Of a stretch of 64,000 nt of DNA, positions 16,315 to 25,608 are shown piece after piece (within the stretch, counting starts at the first letter, position 1; each line of letters starts with the position of its first letter). The notes beneath the pieces were generated by a model, which saw nothing but the letters and a program-made list of their open reading frames with translations, searched no databases and was not told the DNA's origin. The stretch is from NCBI GenBank assembly GCA_003134435.1, contig PLBE01000225.1, positions 1 to 64,000 of the forward strand, read 5' to 3'. The translations under genes were made by a program, and so were the position numbers. Source of the stretch: Acidobacteriaceae bacterium (lineage in GTDB: Bacteria > Acidobacteriota > Terriglobia > Terriglobales > Acidobacteriaceae).

Positions 16315-17727
16315 TCAGAACCGGGTCACTTCCGTGAAGTTAAATTCTCTGACCTTCATCGCCGGCACCACCATGTCGAACGATTCCTCTCCGCAGGCGC
16401 GCACCGGAGCGCTCATCGCCTCTACATTCGACAGCATTGCAATCAGGCTTTGGTTAAAGCGAAAATTGCGCAGGCCGCACCGCACTTTTCCGTTCTCTAC
16501 CAGAAACGTCCCATCGCGGGTCATGCCGGTCACGATCTTTTCGTAAGCATCCACTTCGCGGATATACCAAAGCCGCGTGACCAGCACGCCGCGCTCGGTC
16601 GAGGCTATCATTTCCTGCACAGTCTTTTCCGGCGCCCTTTTTGGCCTATCGGCCTCGGTGAAGACAAGATTCATGGGCATCTCGCCGACTTCGTTGGGCA
16701 GGGGGAATCCATGGCCCGTCGCCTCGATGGGGCCAACCTTCGCCGCATACTCCGAATTCTTCATCCTTCGCGCTGTGGCGCGGGCATACACCACTCGCTT
16801 GACGACGCCCTTCTCGACTAGTCGCACACGCTGGCGGCGCATGCCTTCGCCATCGAATGGTGAACCCGCCTGCAAAGGATGCGCGACATCGTCGGAGATG
16901 TTGATGTTGTCGCCGAAAAGCTGCGTGCCGATGCGGTCGTTGAGAAAGGAGCGCTGGTCCAGAATCGCCACCCCGCTATAGTCCCAGAACATAAAACCGA
17001 CGATATCGAGAACTGCCGACGGTTCCAGGATGACCGTGTACTTGCCGGGAGCAATTTCCCGTGGATGGGCCGAATCCACAGCCTTTTGCGCCGCGATCTC
17101 CGCTAAACCCATCGCGTCTAAGTTGCTCACATCGGGCGAATTCAGCTTGCGCCAGCCCGAAGAATTCTCGGCCAGCATGGTGACCGAAACCTCGGCCAGC
17201 GTCTGCCGATGCCACTTCGCCAACCCGCGTGAGTTGAAAATTCCTTCCCGCGATTCCGAGTTCGAATAGATACCCGCCGTGGTCAGCTTTTGCCGGTCGG
17301 CAACCGCAACCATTCCCCTCACCGCTTCGGCGCGCTCGGCCGCGGAGATCCTCGCCGTTTCGTCAAAAAATCGGGAGGCGCGGACGCCCTCGGCCGGATC
17401 TTCCCCGGCATTCGCCTCCTCTGCCGTCGGCATCGGCAGCAAGTCCACGTCCGGAGCCTGTACTTGCGCCAACCTCTCCGAAGCGGCCACGGCTCGCCGC
17501 AGACTCGCATCATCAAACTGATTGGTGGCGGCGCGCGCCGTCCGCCCGCCAAAATTCGTGCGGATGGAAACGACGGAGTTCTCTTCCTCCACGTTCTGAT
17601 GGATGGTGTTGTTGGCGAAACGGGTAAGCGCGAAGCGCGAGCTCGTAAAAATGGCTTCCACTTCCTCAGCGGACGAGAAGCGCCGAATCCGATCGAAGAA
17701 ATCCCCGGCTTGTTCCTTAGTTAGCAT
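16315..17727 (-). CDS. TldE/PmbA-type metalloprotease subunit
   Basis: 470 residues from the ATG at 17727 (MLTKEQAGDFFDRI). The open frame extends upstream into the TldD gene, but that part is not family-like. The TldE/PmbA pattern is clear (FANNTIHQNVEEEN, PGKYTVILEPSAVLDIVGFMFWDYSG, GMTRDGTFLVENGKV). TldE pairs with TldD to form a heterodimeric protease that degrades unfolded peptides and matures some RiPPs; TldE lacks the zinc site. The tldD gene lies 118 bp upstream on the same strand, so they form an operon. Confidence 0.88.
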   Translation of the reverse strand: MLTKEQAGDFFDRIRRFSSAEEVEAIFTSSRFALTRFANNTIHQNVEEENSVVSIRTNFGGRTARAATNQFDDASLRRAVAASERLAQVQAPDVDLLPMPTAEEANAGEDPAEGVRASRFFDETARISAAERAEAVRGMVAVADRQKLTTAGIYSNSESREGIFNSRGLAKWHRQTLAEVSVTMLAENSSGWRKLNSPDVSNLDAMGLAEIAAQKAVDSAHPREIAPGKYTVILEPSAVLDIVGFMFWDYSGVAILDQRSFLNDRIGTQLFGDNINISDDVAHPLQAGSPFDGEGMRRQRVRLVEKGVVKRVVYARATARRMKNSEYAAKVGPIEATGHGFPLPNEVGEMPMNLVFTEADRPKRAPEKTVQEMIASTERGVLVTRLWYIREVDAYEKIVTGMTRDGTFLVENGKVRCGLRNFRFNQSLIAMLSNVEAMSAPVRACGEESFDMVVPAMKVREFNFTEVTRF

Positions 17728-17845
17728 GGATGACACTTGGCCATTGGGTAATTTGCCTTCTTTAATCTGGACCCGACCGCGTCCCCTAATGCTTTGCGGG
17801 TTTAAATTACAAAATCCCCCGATTACCCGATTACAGAATCCCTTC

Positions 17846-19312
17846 TCAGCTTCCCCGGTACGCCGTACCAACGCGAATATTTCGAAACCGTGCCGGGCTC
17901 GCGCCGTGTCCAGTCCCCACCACTTGCTGCGGCTGGCCCTTGCCGCAATTCGGAGTTCCCCACAACACCCACTCCTCGCGCGAGCAGATTGCATCCATCG
18001 AATTCCAAAACTCTGTCGTAATTCCGGAATATGAGGGATTCTTCAGCATTCGTACTCGCTTGCCCTTTTTTATCTCCCACGCAATCTCGCAACCGAACTG
18101 AAAGTTGTAACGCTTGTCGTCAATCGACCACGACTTATTCGTCTCCATGTAAATGCCGTCATCCGTCGAAGCAATCAGCTGCTCCAGACTGAGCGGGTGC
18201 TCGCCGGGCAGAATGCTGACATTGGTCATCCGAATCATGGGCAGCCGGTTCCAGCCCTCGGCGCGCAGTGTTCCTCCCGAGCGCTCGGCGCCGATGGTGT
18301 GCGCCGTCTCCCGCGAACTCAGGTATCCGGTGAAGAGTCCATGCGTGATAATCGGCGTCGCTTGCGCCGCTACGCCTTCGTCGTCATAAGCAAAAGTCCC
18401 CAGGCCCGGACCGTGTTGCTGCCTCGCGTCCGCAACCACATTGACTAGGTCGCTGCCGTAGCGCAGATGGCCCAGTTTTTCCAGAGTGAGAAACGACGTG
18501 CCCGCAAAATTCGCTTCCATCCCGAGCACGCGATCAAGTTCAATCGGATGGCCAACCGACTCGTGAATCTGCAAACCCAGCTGCGATCCATCCAGAATGA
18601 TGGTGCTCGTACCTTCCGGACATTGAGGCGCACGGTGCAAGGCGACCGCTTCTTCCCCGACGCGGCGAGCATTCTCCACCAATTTCATCTCTTCAATCTG
18701 TTCGTAACCGCGATTCTGCCATTGCCCGCCAAAACTATTCGGATAAGACCGCTTCTGAATTTCCGATCCCGCAAAGGCGTACGCCGTATAGCCTGCACCC
18801 GTCGAATATTTTGTCTGGTGGATATCGGCGCCCTCGGAAGATAGAAACCACGACTCCTCGCGCTGGAAGTTCATCCCGGTTTCTGCCAGCGTGACCCCGC
18901 CAACCGCGCGCATCTCCGCGTCCACCTGCATCAGCAAACCAAGATTCTGCTCGACCGAAGTGGTAAAGGGATCGATCTTATATGGTGTCGCCCATTCCGC
19001 CACCGCCGCGGGCTCGGGAGCCAGACGAACATCTTCCCGCTTCACCCGCGCCGAGGCTCTGGCAATCTCAACCGCGCGCGCGGCCACGGCCTCTACCGAA
19101 GCGCCGCTCAAGTCGGACGACGCGGCGAATCCCCATGCGCCGTCGGCGATCACGCGCACTCCGATGCCGAGCGACTCCGATTCCGACGCATGGCCTACGA
19201 GTCCGTTCTTGGTAGTCAGCGAGCGGTTGCGAATCGCCACCGCCCGCGCGTCTGCATAGGTCACTCCGCGCCCGGATGAGGAGTTGAGCGCGATTTGGGC
19301 AGCCGCCTTCAT
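17846..19312 (-). CDS. tldD: TldD-type zinc metalloprotease subunit
   Basis: 488 residues. The zinc-site motif HESVGH (HExxxH) followed by PIELDRVLGMEANFAG identifies the catalytic TldD subunit. The C-terminal Cys segment GTPNCGKGQPQQ-VGTGHG is also typical. It is cytoplasmic and works with TldE, encoded downstream. No RiPP precursor or modification gene is seen near, so general peptide proteolysis is more likely than antibiotic maturation. Confidence 0.92.
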   Translation of the reverse strand: MKAAAQIALNSSSGRGVTYADARAVAIRNRSLTTKNGLVGHASESESLGIGVRVIADGAWGFAASSDLSGASVEAVAARAVEIARASARVKREDVRLAPEPAAVAEWATPYKIDPFTTSVEQNLGLLMQVDAEMRAVGGVTLAETGMNFQREESWFLSSEGADIHQTKYSTGAGYTAYAFAGSEIQKRSYPNSFGGQWQNRGYEQIEEMKLVENARRVGEEAVALHRAPQCPEGTSTIILDGSQLGLQIHESVGHPIELDRVLGMEANFAGTSFLTLEKLGHLRYGSDLVNVVADARQQHGPGLGTFAYDDEGVAAQATPIITHGLFTGYLSSRETAHTIGAERSGGTLRAEGWNRLPMIRMTNVSILPGEHPLSLEQLIASTDDGIYMETNKSWSIDDKRYNFQFGCEIAWEIKKGKRVRMLKNPSYSGITTEFWNSMDAICSREEWVLWGTPNCGKGQPQQVVGTGHGASPARFRNIRVGTAYRGS

Positions 19313-19424
19313 GGAAGAATTAACCTATCACGAGTCCGTTGGTGTGGCCCGGACACTGCGGTCCGGGTCTTTGCGGCAAATACGGTTTCAACGCGGACCG
19401 GAGTGTCCGCGCCACTCCAGAGAT

Positions 19425-21401
19425 TCAGTGCAACCCGGGCGCCGCTGTGGCCAGTGGAGCCCTCTTCCGCCCGACATCGACAAGAAAGCGGCCACCCTGC
19501 AAACGGTCTTCACTCCTGTTCCTGCCGTCTTCGCCAGCGCTCCCGGAGTCGCTCCAGAAGCTGCCGATCTCCACTTTGCCCGACCCCGCCGCCATTTTCG
19601 TGGGCAACCGCCGTTGCTTATCCACATAGGCCTTGATCACCTGCGTCGCCAGCCGCGCCGCCAACTTGCCATGCTCGCCGCCTTCGAACAGCACGCATAC
19701 GATGATGTCGGGATTGCGCCGGGGCGTGAATCCCACAAACCATCCATTCTGGGCAAAGTCCGCGTTGTTCTGATGCTTCGCCCGCAGCGCCAGCGACACG
19801 ATTTGCGCCGAACCCGTCTTGCCCGCAATATCGACTCCCGGAATATGCGCCGATGGCGCCGTGCCTTCCGGCAGTAGAACCCGGCTCATGGCGTCGGTAA
19901 TCGTGTTCCATCCCGTGGCGTCGATGGGAACTTCTTTCACCTCTGAATAACGTGTCGTCTCCATCAGCCCCGGCGGCAGGTTTGTCGGATTGATCACGTG
20001 CGGAACCACCATTCTCCCGTCCATCGAGATGGCGCCCACGGCCCGCATCAACTGCACCGGAGTAATCGCGACCGCTCCCTGTCCGATGCCCACCGAAATG
20101 GTCTCCCCGGCAAACCACTTCTGCTTGAAATTGCGTATCTTCCATTCTTCCGAAGGCATCACTCCGGTCACTTCGTTGGGCAGGTCGATGCCCGTCTTTT
20201 GTCCCAGACCGAATGCAGTCGCGTATTTGGCGATGCGATCGATACCCAGCTTTTCCGCCAAGGTGTAGAAAAAAACATCGCACGACTGGTAAATCGCCTT
20301 GGGCAGATCGACCCCGCCGTGGCCGCTTTTCACCCAGCAGCCAAAACGCCGGCCGTAGAACGTCGCGCCGCCGTTGCAGTTTACGTGGAGCGTCTGGGCA
20401 ATCCCTTCCTGCCAGCCTGCCGTTGCCATAATGATCTTGAACGTTGAACCTGGCGCCAACTGGGCCTGAATCGCTTTATTCAGCAGTGGTTTGTCGGGAT
20501 CGTTGATCAGCTTGTTCCACTCGTCCCGCGAAATCTTCACTGCAAAATCGTTGGGATCGAAAGTTGGACGGCTCACCATCGCCAGAATCTCGCCCGTATG
20601 CGGATCCATCGCCACAATGGCGCCGTTCTTGCCTTCAATCGCCTCCTCCGCCGCAATCTGCAAATCCAGATCCACGGTCAGCTTGAGCTGCTTGCCTGGT
20701 TCCGCCGGCGTTTCGTCCAGACGCCCCATCTCGCGGCCGTGGCTGTTGACGATCGCGCGCCGAAAACCGTTCTTGCCCATCAGTATATTGTTATATTGCT
20801 TCTCCACTCCGCTCACCCCCACCACATCTCCGGGTGTATAGAGTTCGAATTGCGGCTGGTTGAGCATGTCCTCCGTTACCTCGCCGACGTAGCCGATCAA
20901 GTGGGCCATGAATCCATTGCGCGGATAGAGCCGGCGGTGCGCCATGATCGTTTCCAGTTCCGGAATCTCGTTCTTGTGCGCCTCGATGAAAGCCAGCTCG
21001 TCGGGAGTGATGTCTTCCTTCAGGAAAATCGGCTGGTACTGCGGCATCCACGCCGCGCGCTTGATCCGCAGCCGCACCTCATCGGCGTTCAAGTGCAGGC
21101 CCTTCGCGATGGCATCGGCGTCAGCGTTCAAATCGCGCGAGGAATCGCGCAGCAGCAGCGCGGAAAACGACGGGTAGTTGTCCACAATGATGCGCCCTTC
21201 GCGATCGAGGATTTTGCCCCGCGGCGCCAGAATCGGCACGTTCCGCACCCGGTTCTGCTCCGCCAGTTGCGCGTACTTGCCGCTCTCCATCACCTGCAGT
21301 CGCCACAGCCCGTAGGCCAGAAGCAGAAAAATAAAGAGCACGACATACTGCACGACCGTAAGCCGGATGGCGGAGACCTTTTCCTGGTAGCCGAACAACA
21401 T
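19425..21401 (-). CDS. mrdA: penicillin-binding protein 2 (elongasome transpeptidase)
   Basis: 658 residues. One N-terminal membrane helix (about 12-34) is followed by the PBP dimerisation domain (about 55-220; RNVPILAPRGKILDREGR) and the transpeptidase domain. Active-site motifs are S-T-F-K with Ser near 319 (APGSTFK), SCD (YQSCDVFF) and KTGSAQ. It crosslinks peptidoglycan during rod-shape elongation. Its usual partners mreBCD/rodA are not visible in this window, and the gene upstream is divergent. The last 60 residues are Gly/Arg-rich and unrelated to the enzyme. Confidence 0.94.
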   Translation of the reverse strand: MLFGYQEKVSAIRLTVVQYVVLFIFLLLAYGLWRLQVMESGKYAQLAEQNRVRNVPILAPRGKILDREGRIIVDNYPSFSALLLRDSSRDLNADADAIAKGLHLNADEVRLRIKRAAWMPQYQPIFLKEDITPDELAFIEAHKNEIPELETIMAHRRLYPRNGFMAHLIGYVGEVTEDMLNQPQFELYTPGDVVGVSGVEKQYNNILMGKNGFRRAIVNSHGREMGRLDETPAEPGKQLKLTVDLDLQIAAEEAIEGKNGAIVAMDPHTGEILAMVSRPTFDPNDFAVKISRDEWNKLINDPDKPLLNKAIQAQLAPGSTFKIIMATAGWQEGIAQTLHVNCNGGATFYGRRFGCWVKSGHGGVDLPKAIYQSCDVFFYTLAEKLGIDRIAKYATAFGLGQKTGIDLPNEVTGVMPSEEWKIRNFKQKWFAGETISVGIGQGAVAITPVQLMRAVGAISMDGRMVVPHVINPTNLPPGLMETTRYSEVKEVPIDATGWNTITDAMSRVLLPEGTAPSAHIPGVDIAGKTGSAQIVSLALRAKHQNNADFAQNGWFVGFTPRRNPDIIVCVLFEGGEHGKLAARLATQVIKAYVDKQRRLPTKMAAGSGKVEIGSFWSDSGSAGEDGRNRSEDRLQGGRFLVDVGRKRAPLATAAPGLH

Positions 21402-21678
21402 GAATCCTCAGTTCCTTGCCAGCAGTTCTTGCCAAAAGCAGTCCTCGCCCGGAAGCACAGGCGCTTCAGAACCGGCGATGGCGATGGCCTGGGAATCTAC
21501 TGGAAACGATAGCTGTATTCTAACTCGCCGCCCGTCCCGGCCAAAATATCGAACTGGAGACCGAACGATTGAGGGCCAATCGGTCGGCCATGTACAAACG
21601 TGGATTGAACTTGCCACCCCCCGCGGGCAACAATAGCAGCAGCATCCACGTCTAACTGACTTACATCTAAGGAATTGA

Positions 21679-22422
21679 ATGCGGATTCGCAGTTTTATCA
21701 TCGCTTACGCGCTCGTGCTTGCCATCCTTCTATTCGCCGACCGGCGCCCCGGTTCCACGCCACAGGATCACTATTCGCATGTAGTGGACCTCACCGATGA
21801 ACAAAGCGCGAATCCCCTCCATCTCGCCGCCGTCGAATCCAGAACCCGCATCATCGCGCCCGGCGCGCTCATTCCCGGGACTTGGGCCGCCGGACAAATC
21901 CCGCCCGAGCGCCTGGTGGCTCCTTTGGTGGTCATCGATCTCAACTCGGATCTGAACTCGGATCTGAACTCAGGAGTCAGCGCGAGCGGTCGAAGCCCGC
22001 AGATCACTCTCGACGATATCTCCCAGTGGGAATCCCGGCACGGCATGATTCCACAAGGCGCCGTCATCGCCGTCCGCAGCCCGGGCGCTTCCAATACTGG
22101 TTCGGCGAATGACGGTTCGACAACTTCGAGAAATACTGGTTCGACAAAGACTAGATCGACCGCGGACTTTCCCGTCAACCGCGATGCCGCCATGTTCCTG
22201 ATGGACGCTCGCTATACCATCGGCTTTGCGGTAGAGACGCCCGTCGACTTTGCCTCCGACCGAACCCTGGCGCGACAACTCGCGCTCCATGGAAGCTATG
22301 TCGTGGAGGGATCGGCGCGCTTCGCTGCCCTGCCCCCAACGGGCTCGCTCGTCATCGTCGCCCCCGCCAAGAACAAGAAGGCTGGCGCAGCGCCCGTCCG
22401 CATCCTCGCCATGGTCAGATAA
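21679..22422 (+). CDS. degenerate cyclase/kynurenine-formamidase-family protein
   Basis: 247 residues with an N-terminal signal-like helix (about 3-20). The middle resembles the cyclase family PF04199: IPPERLVAPLVVIDL, then ITLDDISQWESRHGMIPQGAVIAVRS. However, the metal-binding GTHxDxPxH motif appears as GTWAAGQIP, without the histidines, so catalysis is doubtful. Two low-complexity insertions interrupt it: a 12-bp tandem repeat encoding NSDLNSDLNS (about 21946-21970) and a Ser/Thr/Gly/Asn-rich stretch. It is divergent from the PBP2 gene. It may be an exported protein with a changed role or a gene in decay. Confidence 0.55.
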   Translation: MRIRSFIIAYALVLAILLFADRRPGSTPQDHYSHVVDLTDEQSANPLHLAAVESRTRIIAPGALIPGTWAAGQIPPERLVAPLVVIDLNSDLNSDLNSGVSASGRSPQITLDDISQWESRHGMIPQGAVIAVRSPGASNTGSANDGSTTSRNTGSTKTRSTADFPVNRDAAMFLMDARYTIGFAVETPVDFASDRTLARQLALHGSYVVEGSARFAALPPTGSLVIVAPAKNKKAGAAPVRILAMVR

Positions 22423-22655
22423 CGGCTTTATCGTCGATGGCAAGATCGTGGATGGTCGAATTTTCCTGCTCGTCTCTTCCCGATTTGCCGCCCAGGCTTG
22501 GGTTGTCATCTTGAACGCAGCGAAAGACCCACGCATTGTTGCCGCTTCCTCTTCATAATTCCTTCGCTTCGCCCGGGACGCCAGCGCGCATTTTCAACGC
22601 CTGATTTGTGGGACACTATTCTGAGTCCCAAAATCAACCTATCCTGAGGAAATTC

Positions 22656-23180
22656 ATGTCTGACCCGCGCTATCCGATTGGAAAGTTCTCCTACTCCGGC
22701 CCGCTGACCGCCGAACAGCGTCAAGAATGCCTCACCAACATCGAGCAGACTCCGGCCCGCCTGCGTGCCGCCCTCCATGGACTCTCGGAGCAGCATCTGG
22801 ATACGCCCTACCGCGACGGTGGCTGGACCCTCCGCCAGGTCGCCCATCACGTCCCCGACAGCCACATGAATTCCTACATCCGTTTCAAGTTAGCGCTCAC
22901 CGAAAACGACCCTGTCATCAAGCCCTACATGGAAGATCTCTGGGCCGAACTGCCCGAGGCCAGGCACGCCCCCATCGAAGTCTCGTTGGCGCTGCTCGAT
23001 GCGCTCCATCAGCGCTGGATGCTGATGCTCCGCAAACTGACCGACGCGGAATGGAAGCGCACCTTCCGCCATCCTGAACTGGGACCCATGCCGCTCGACA
23101 AAACTCTAGCGCTCTACTCCTGGCATGGACGCCATCACGTGGCGCATGTCACCAGTCTGCGTGAAAGGATGGGATGGTAG
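22656..23180 (+). CDS. DinB/YfiT-type putative metal-dependent transferase
   Basis: 174 residues from the ATG at 22656, which has AGGAAA 4-9 nt upstream; a GTG 48 bases earlier has none. The family pattern is clear: DPRYPIGKF, then IEQTPARLRAAL, GGWTLRQVAHHVPDSHMN and YSWHGRHHVAHV, giving the three-histidine metal site of the DinB/YfiT fold (BstA-like bacillithiol S-transferases). Whether this organism makes bacillithiol is not shown. It stands alone, convergent with the YdcF gene. Confidence 0.88.
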   Translation: MSDPRYPIGKFSYSGPLTAEQRQECLTNIEQTPARLRAALHGLSEQHLDTPYRDGGWTLRQVAHHVPDSHMNSYIRFKLALTENDPVIKPYMEDLWAELPEARHAPIEVSLALLDALHQRWMLMLRKLTDAEWKRTFRHPELGPMPLDKTLALYSWHGRHHVAHVTSLRERMGW

Positions 23181-23224
23181 ATGGTAGGACCTCTACATCG
23201 AGTGTAGAGCGCTCGCCGCCGTTT

Positions 23225-23869
23225 CTACGGCAGCCCCGCCTTCCACGCCAGATAACTCGACGCCTCGCGGAGCACCGCCTCGGACCGCTCCCAAAGAGAA
23301 CGCGGACGGGACTCCGGTCTGGGCGCCAGCTCCACCTGTATGCCTTCGTGCTCCAGCAGGGCGCGAATGCGAAACACGTGATAGGCATCGCTCACTGCGA
23401 TGCAACTCTTCATGCCATTGGCGCGCATGATGTTGGCCACTCGCGCCGCTGACTGCGCCGTATCGGAGCCTTGCGTCTCCGCGATCAGCGCCTGCTCGGG
23501 CACTCCCCGCCGCAGCAGATAATCCCGGCCCACCCCACCTTCGCTGAAATCCGGATCCAGCGCCGATCCCCCGGTTGTGATCACCACCGGCGCCATCCCC
23601 CTCTGGAACAACTCGTAGCCGTGATCGAGCCGGGCCCGGTACACCGGCGAAGGATGCCCCGCGTACTCGGCAGCCCCGAAAATCGCGATTACGTCCGCCT
23701 TCTCCGCGGGCGTCTCGCCCGCCGCGCTTACGATCCGCGAGCCGGTCACCCCGAAAAATAGCAACAGGCCTCCCAGCACGGCCACTAGATAAAGCCGCCA
23801 GGGACGCAGCCATGATGATTTTTGGGAGGCAGAGGAATTGTCTTCGTCTTTGGCCATGTTTTCGGCCAT
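23225..23869 (-). CDS. YdcF/ElyC-family (DUF218) membrane-anchored protein
   Basis: 214 residues. One N-terminal membrane helix (about 27-45) is followed by a DUF218 domain: ADVIAIFGAAEYAGHPSPVYRARLDHGYELF, then VVITTGGSALDPDFSEG and SDAYHVFRIRALLEHEG. Family members (SanA, ElyC, YdcF) act in envelope integrity; the biochemical reaction is poorly defined. It is 30 bp from the Sua5-type gene on the same strand and likely co-transcribed with it. Confidence 0.85.
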   Translation of the reverse strand: MAENMAKDEDNSSASQKSSWLRPWRLYLVAVLGGLLLFFGVTGSRIVSAAGETPAEKADVIAIFGAAEYAGHPSPVYRARLDHGYELFQRGMAPVVITTGGSALDPDFSEGGVGRDYLLRRGVPEQALIAETQGSDTAQSAARVANIMRANGMKSCIAVSDAYHVFRIRALLEHEGIQVELAPRPESRPRSLWERSEAVLREASSYLAWKAGLP

Positions 23870-23898
23870 CTCAGTACTGCCGTGTACCGGCGGTCATC

Positions 23899-24567
23899 TC
23901 AAGATAGGGCTTCGACAATATCCTTGGCGGGAATCGCGCCTTCGCGCAAAATCTGCCAGGTACCGTCTTCTCGGAAATGCACAATCGTCGACGAAACCGT
24001 GCGCGGAGATTTTCCTCCGTCTACGATCAGAGAGATGCGGTCTTGTAACTGCCCCTGCACCGCCTCCGCCGTCGTACATTCCGTCTCGCCGCTCAGGTTG
24101 GCGGAGGTTGCCGTAATTGGAATCTTGGCCGCGCGCACCACCGCCAGCGGAATCTCCGCCGCCGGCACCCGCAAGGCTACGTTTCCGGTGTTCGCCGTCA
24201 CCTTCAACGGCAAATGGGATGCCGCCGGCACAATCATCGTCAGCGGTCCCGGCCAGAATCGCCGCGCCAGTAGCTGAAAATCGTCGGGCAATGGACGAGT
24301 GAATTCCTCCGCCTGGTCCACGTTCTCGATCAGCAGCGACAGCGGCTTGTGCCGCAAACGCGATTTGATCTCATAGACCCGCTCCACCGCGCGCAGGTTG
24401 AACGGGTCAGCCGCCAGGCCATAGAACGTGTCCGTCGGCATGCCCAATACCTGTCCCGCCTGAATCTGTTCGGCAGCGTATTTGATCAGCGAAGCTTCGG
24501 GCTTTTCAGCGTTAATTTTGAGGATTTCCGCGCGCACTCTGGTTCCTTCCGATTGTCGGCGTAACAT
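23899..24567 (-). CDS. threonylcarbamoyl-AMP synthase (Sua5/YrdC family)
   Basis: 222 residues. The YrdC fold is evident: GQVLGMPTDTFYGLAADPFN near the N-terminus, IKSRLRHKPLSLLI with the nucleotide-binding Lys, and TATSANLSG. It makes threonylcarbamoyl-AMP from Thr, bicarbonate and ATP for t6A37 tRNA modification. It lacks the extra Sua5 C-terminal domain, so it is the short YrdC type. The start codon is followed by about 18 variable residues, so a later start is possible. Its promoter region contains 15-bp tandem repeats shared with the divergent methyltransferase gene. Confidence 0.9.
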   Translation of the reverse strand: MLRRQSEGTRVRAEILKINAEKPEASLIKYAAEQIQAGQVLGMPTDTFYGLAADPFNLRAVERVYEIKSRLRHKPLSLLIENVDQAEEFTRPLPDDFQLLARRFWPGPLTMIVPAASHLPLKVTANTGNVALRVPAAEIPLAVVRAAKIPITATSANLSGETECTTAEAVQGQLQDRISLIVDGGKSPRTVSSTIVHFREDGTWQILREGAIPAKDIVEALS

Positions 24568-24571
24568 CTTT

Positions 24572-24630
24572 CGCTTAAACGTTGTCTCTTTAACTTTGTC
24601 CGCTTAAACGTTGTCTGCTTAAACAATGAA
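24572..24630. repeat. imperfect 15-bp tandem repeats in a divergent promoter
   Basis: CGCTTAAACGTTGTCT occurs at 24572-24587 and again at 24601-24616. Between them is a weaker copy (CTTTAACTTTGTC), and a partial copy (GCTTAAAC) follows at 24617-24624. These fill the 63 bp between the divergent yrdC and spoU-type genes. The AT-rich iterated pattern in a GC-rich genome could be an operator array or replication slippage product. Confidence 0.55.
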
Positions 24631-25500
24631 ATGTACCATACATCCTGTTCCCGGAACCAACCCATGAGGCCAGAGGCGAACGCCCCGCCCACTCCCACTC
24701 AGGCTGACCGCCTGCGCCCCCTCGCCAGTCGCTACAACCGGCAACTGAAAGAATTGCGCCTGGCGTTCCGCCGCGCCGAACTCACGGCCCAGGGCCAGTG
24801 CGCCATCGAAGGTGTCAAACTGCTCGAAGAAGCCTTGCGCAGCGGCTTACATCTGGACAGCGTTTTCTTCAGCCAATCGGCCCGCCCCCTCGCCGCAAAA
24901 CTCCTGCCCCAGATCAACGCCCGCACCGAAACCCTGGTCCTGCCCGATACGCTTTTCAATTCGATCGTGCCCAGCGACGCCCCTCAGGGCGTGGCCGCCC
25001 TGCTCAGACTGCCGGCTTTTTCCGCCCCGCGGATTCTCGATCGCGGAAGCGCCGGCCCCTTCGTTGTGGCCGCCGGCCTGCAGGACCCCGGCAACCTGGG
25101 AACGATCCTGCGCTCCGCCGAGGCCTTTGGCGCAGCCTGCATCTTTCTGACCGAAGGAACCGTGAGTCCATACAATTCGAAGGTTCTACGCGGGTCGGCG
25201 GGTTCCATCTTCCGCCTGCCTTGCTTGCAGATCTCTTCCTCGGAACTGATCCCACTCCTGCGCGCCCGTGGCGCTCGCCTGGTCGCAACTTCGTCGCACC
25301 AGGGAACGCCGCTGCCACGATTCTCCTGGACGCTGCCGCTCGCCATCTTCATCGGCAATGAGGGCGCCGGCCTTTCCCGTGAACTCACGCGCCAAATGGA
25401 CGAAACCCTGGCCATTCCGCAAGCCGCTCAAGTCGAATCGCTCAACGCCGGAGTCGCCGCCAGCATCGTGTTGTACGAAGCCGCGAGAAGTCGAAAATAG
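24631..25500 (+). CDS. TrmH/SpoU-family RNA 2'-O-methyltransferase
   Basis: 289 residues from the ATG at 24631; another ATG at 24664 is possible and neither has a good Shine-Dalgarno. An N-terminal SpoU substrate-binding domain (ALRSGLHLDSVFFS) is followed by the SPOUT knot with its three motifs: AAGLQDPGNLGTILRSAEAFGA, IFIGNEGAGLSRE and IPQAAQVESLNAGVAASIVLYEA. It methylates ribose in rRNA or tRNA with SAM; the target nucleotide is unknown. It is read in the same direction as rarA, about 108 bp upstream of it. Confidence 0.92.
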   Translation: MYHTSCSRNQPMRPEANAPPTPTQADRLRPLASRYNRQLKELRLAFRRAELTAQGQCAIEGVKLLEEALRSGLHLDSVFFSQSARPLAAKLLPQINARTETLVLPDTLFNSIVPSDAPQGVAALLRLPAFSAPRILDRGSAGPFVVAAGLQDPGNLGTILRSAEAFGAACIFLTEGTVSPYNSKVLRGSAGSIFRLPCLQISSSELIPLLRARGARLVATSSHQGTPLPRFSWTLPLAIFIGNEGAGLSRELTRQMDETLAIPQAAQVESLNAGVAASIVLYEAARSRK

Positions 25501-25516
25501 GAACTAAGCTCTCACC

Positions 25517-25590
25517 AAGGAGGCACAGAGTCACGGAGAAAACCAAAACAATTTCGTGGCCTTTCTCTGTGCCTTCGTGTCTCTGTCGTG
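25517..25590. repeat. interspersed imperfect inverted repeat (CACAGAG/CTCTGTG type)
   Basis: The gap between the SpoU gene and rarA holds AAGGAGGCACAGAGTCACGG on the left and CTCTGTGCCTTCGTGTCTCT on the right. Both arms are variants of the same CACAGAG-CACGGAG unit in opposite orientation. The composition differs from the flanking genes. Similar short hairpins recur in other intergenic regions here. Confidence 0.45.
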
Positions 25591-25608
25591 AAATGATCTT
25601 GTGAACTT

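Noticed and set aside
16315-19312. TldD/TldE as part of a RiPP cluster
   Set aside because: No precursor peptide, YcaO, radical SAM or export gene is next to the pair.
20598-21512. 304-codon plus-strand frame
   Set aside because: It is antisense to PBP2 and consists of His/Arg/Leu-rich sequence without a domain.
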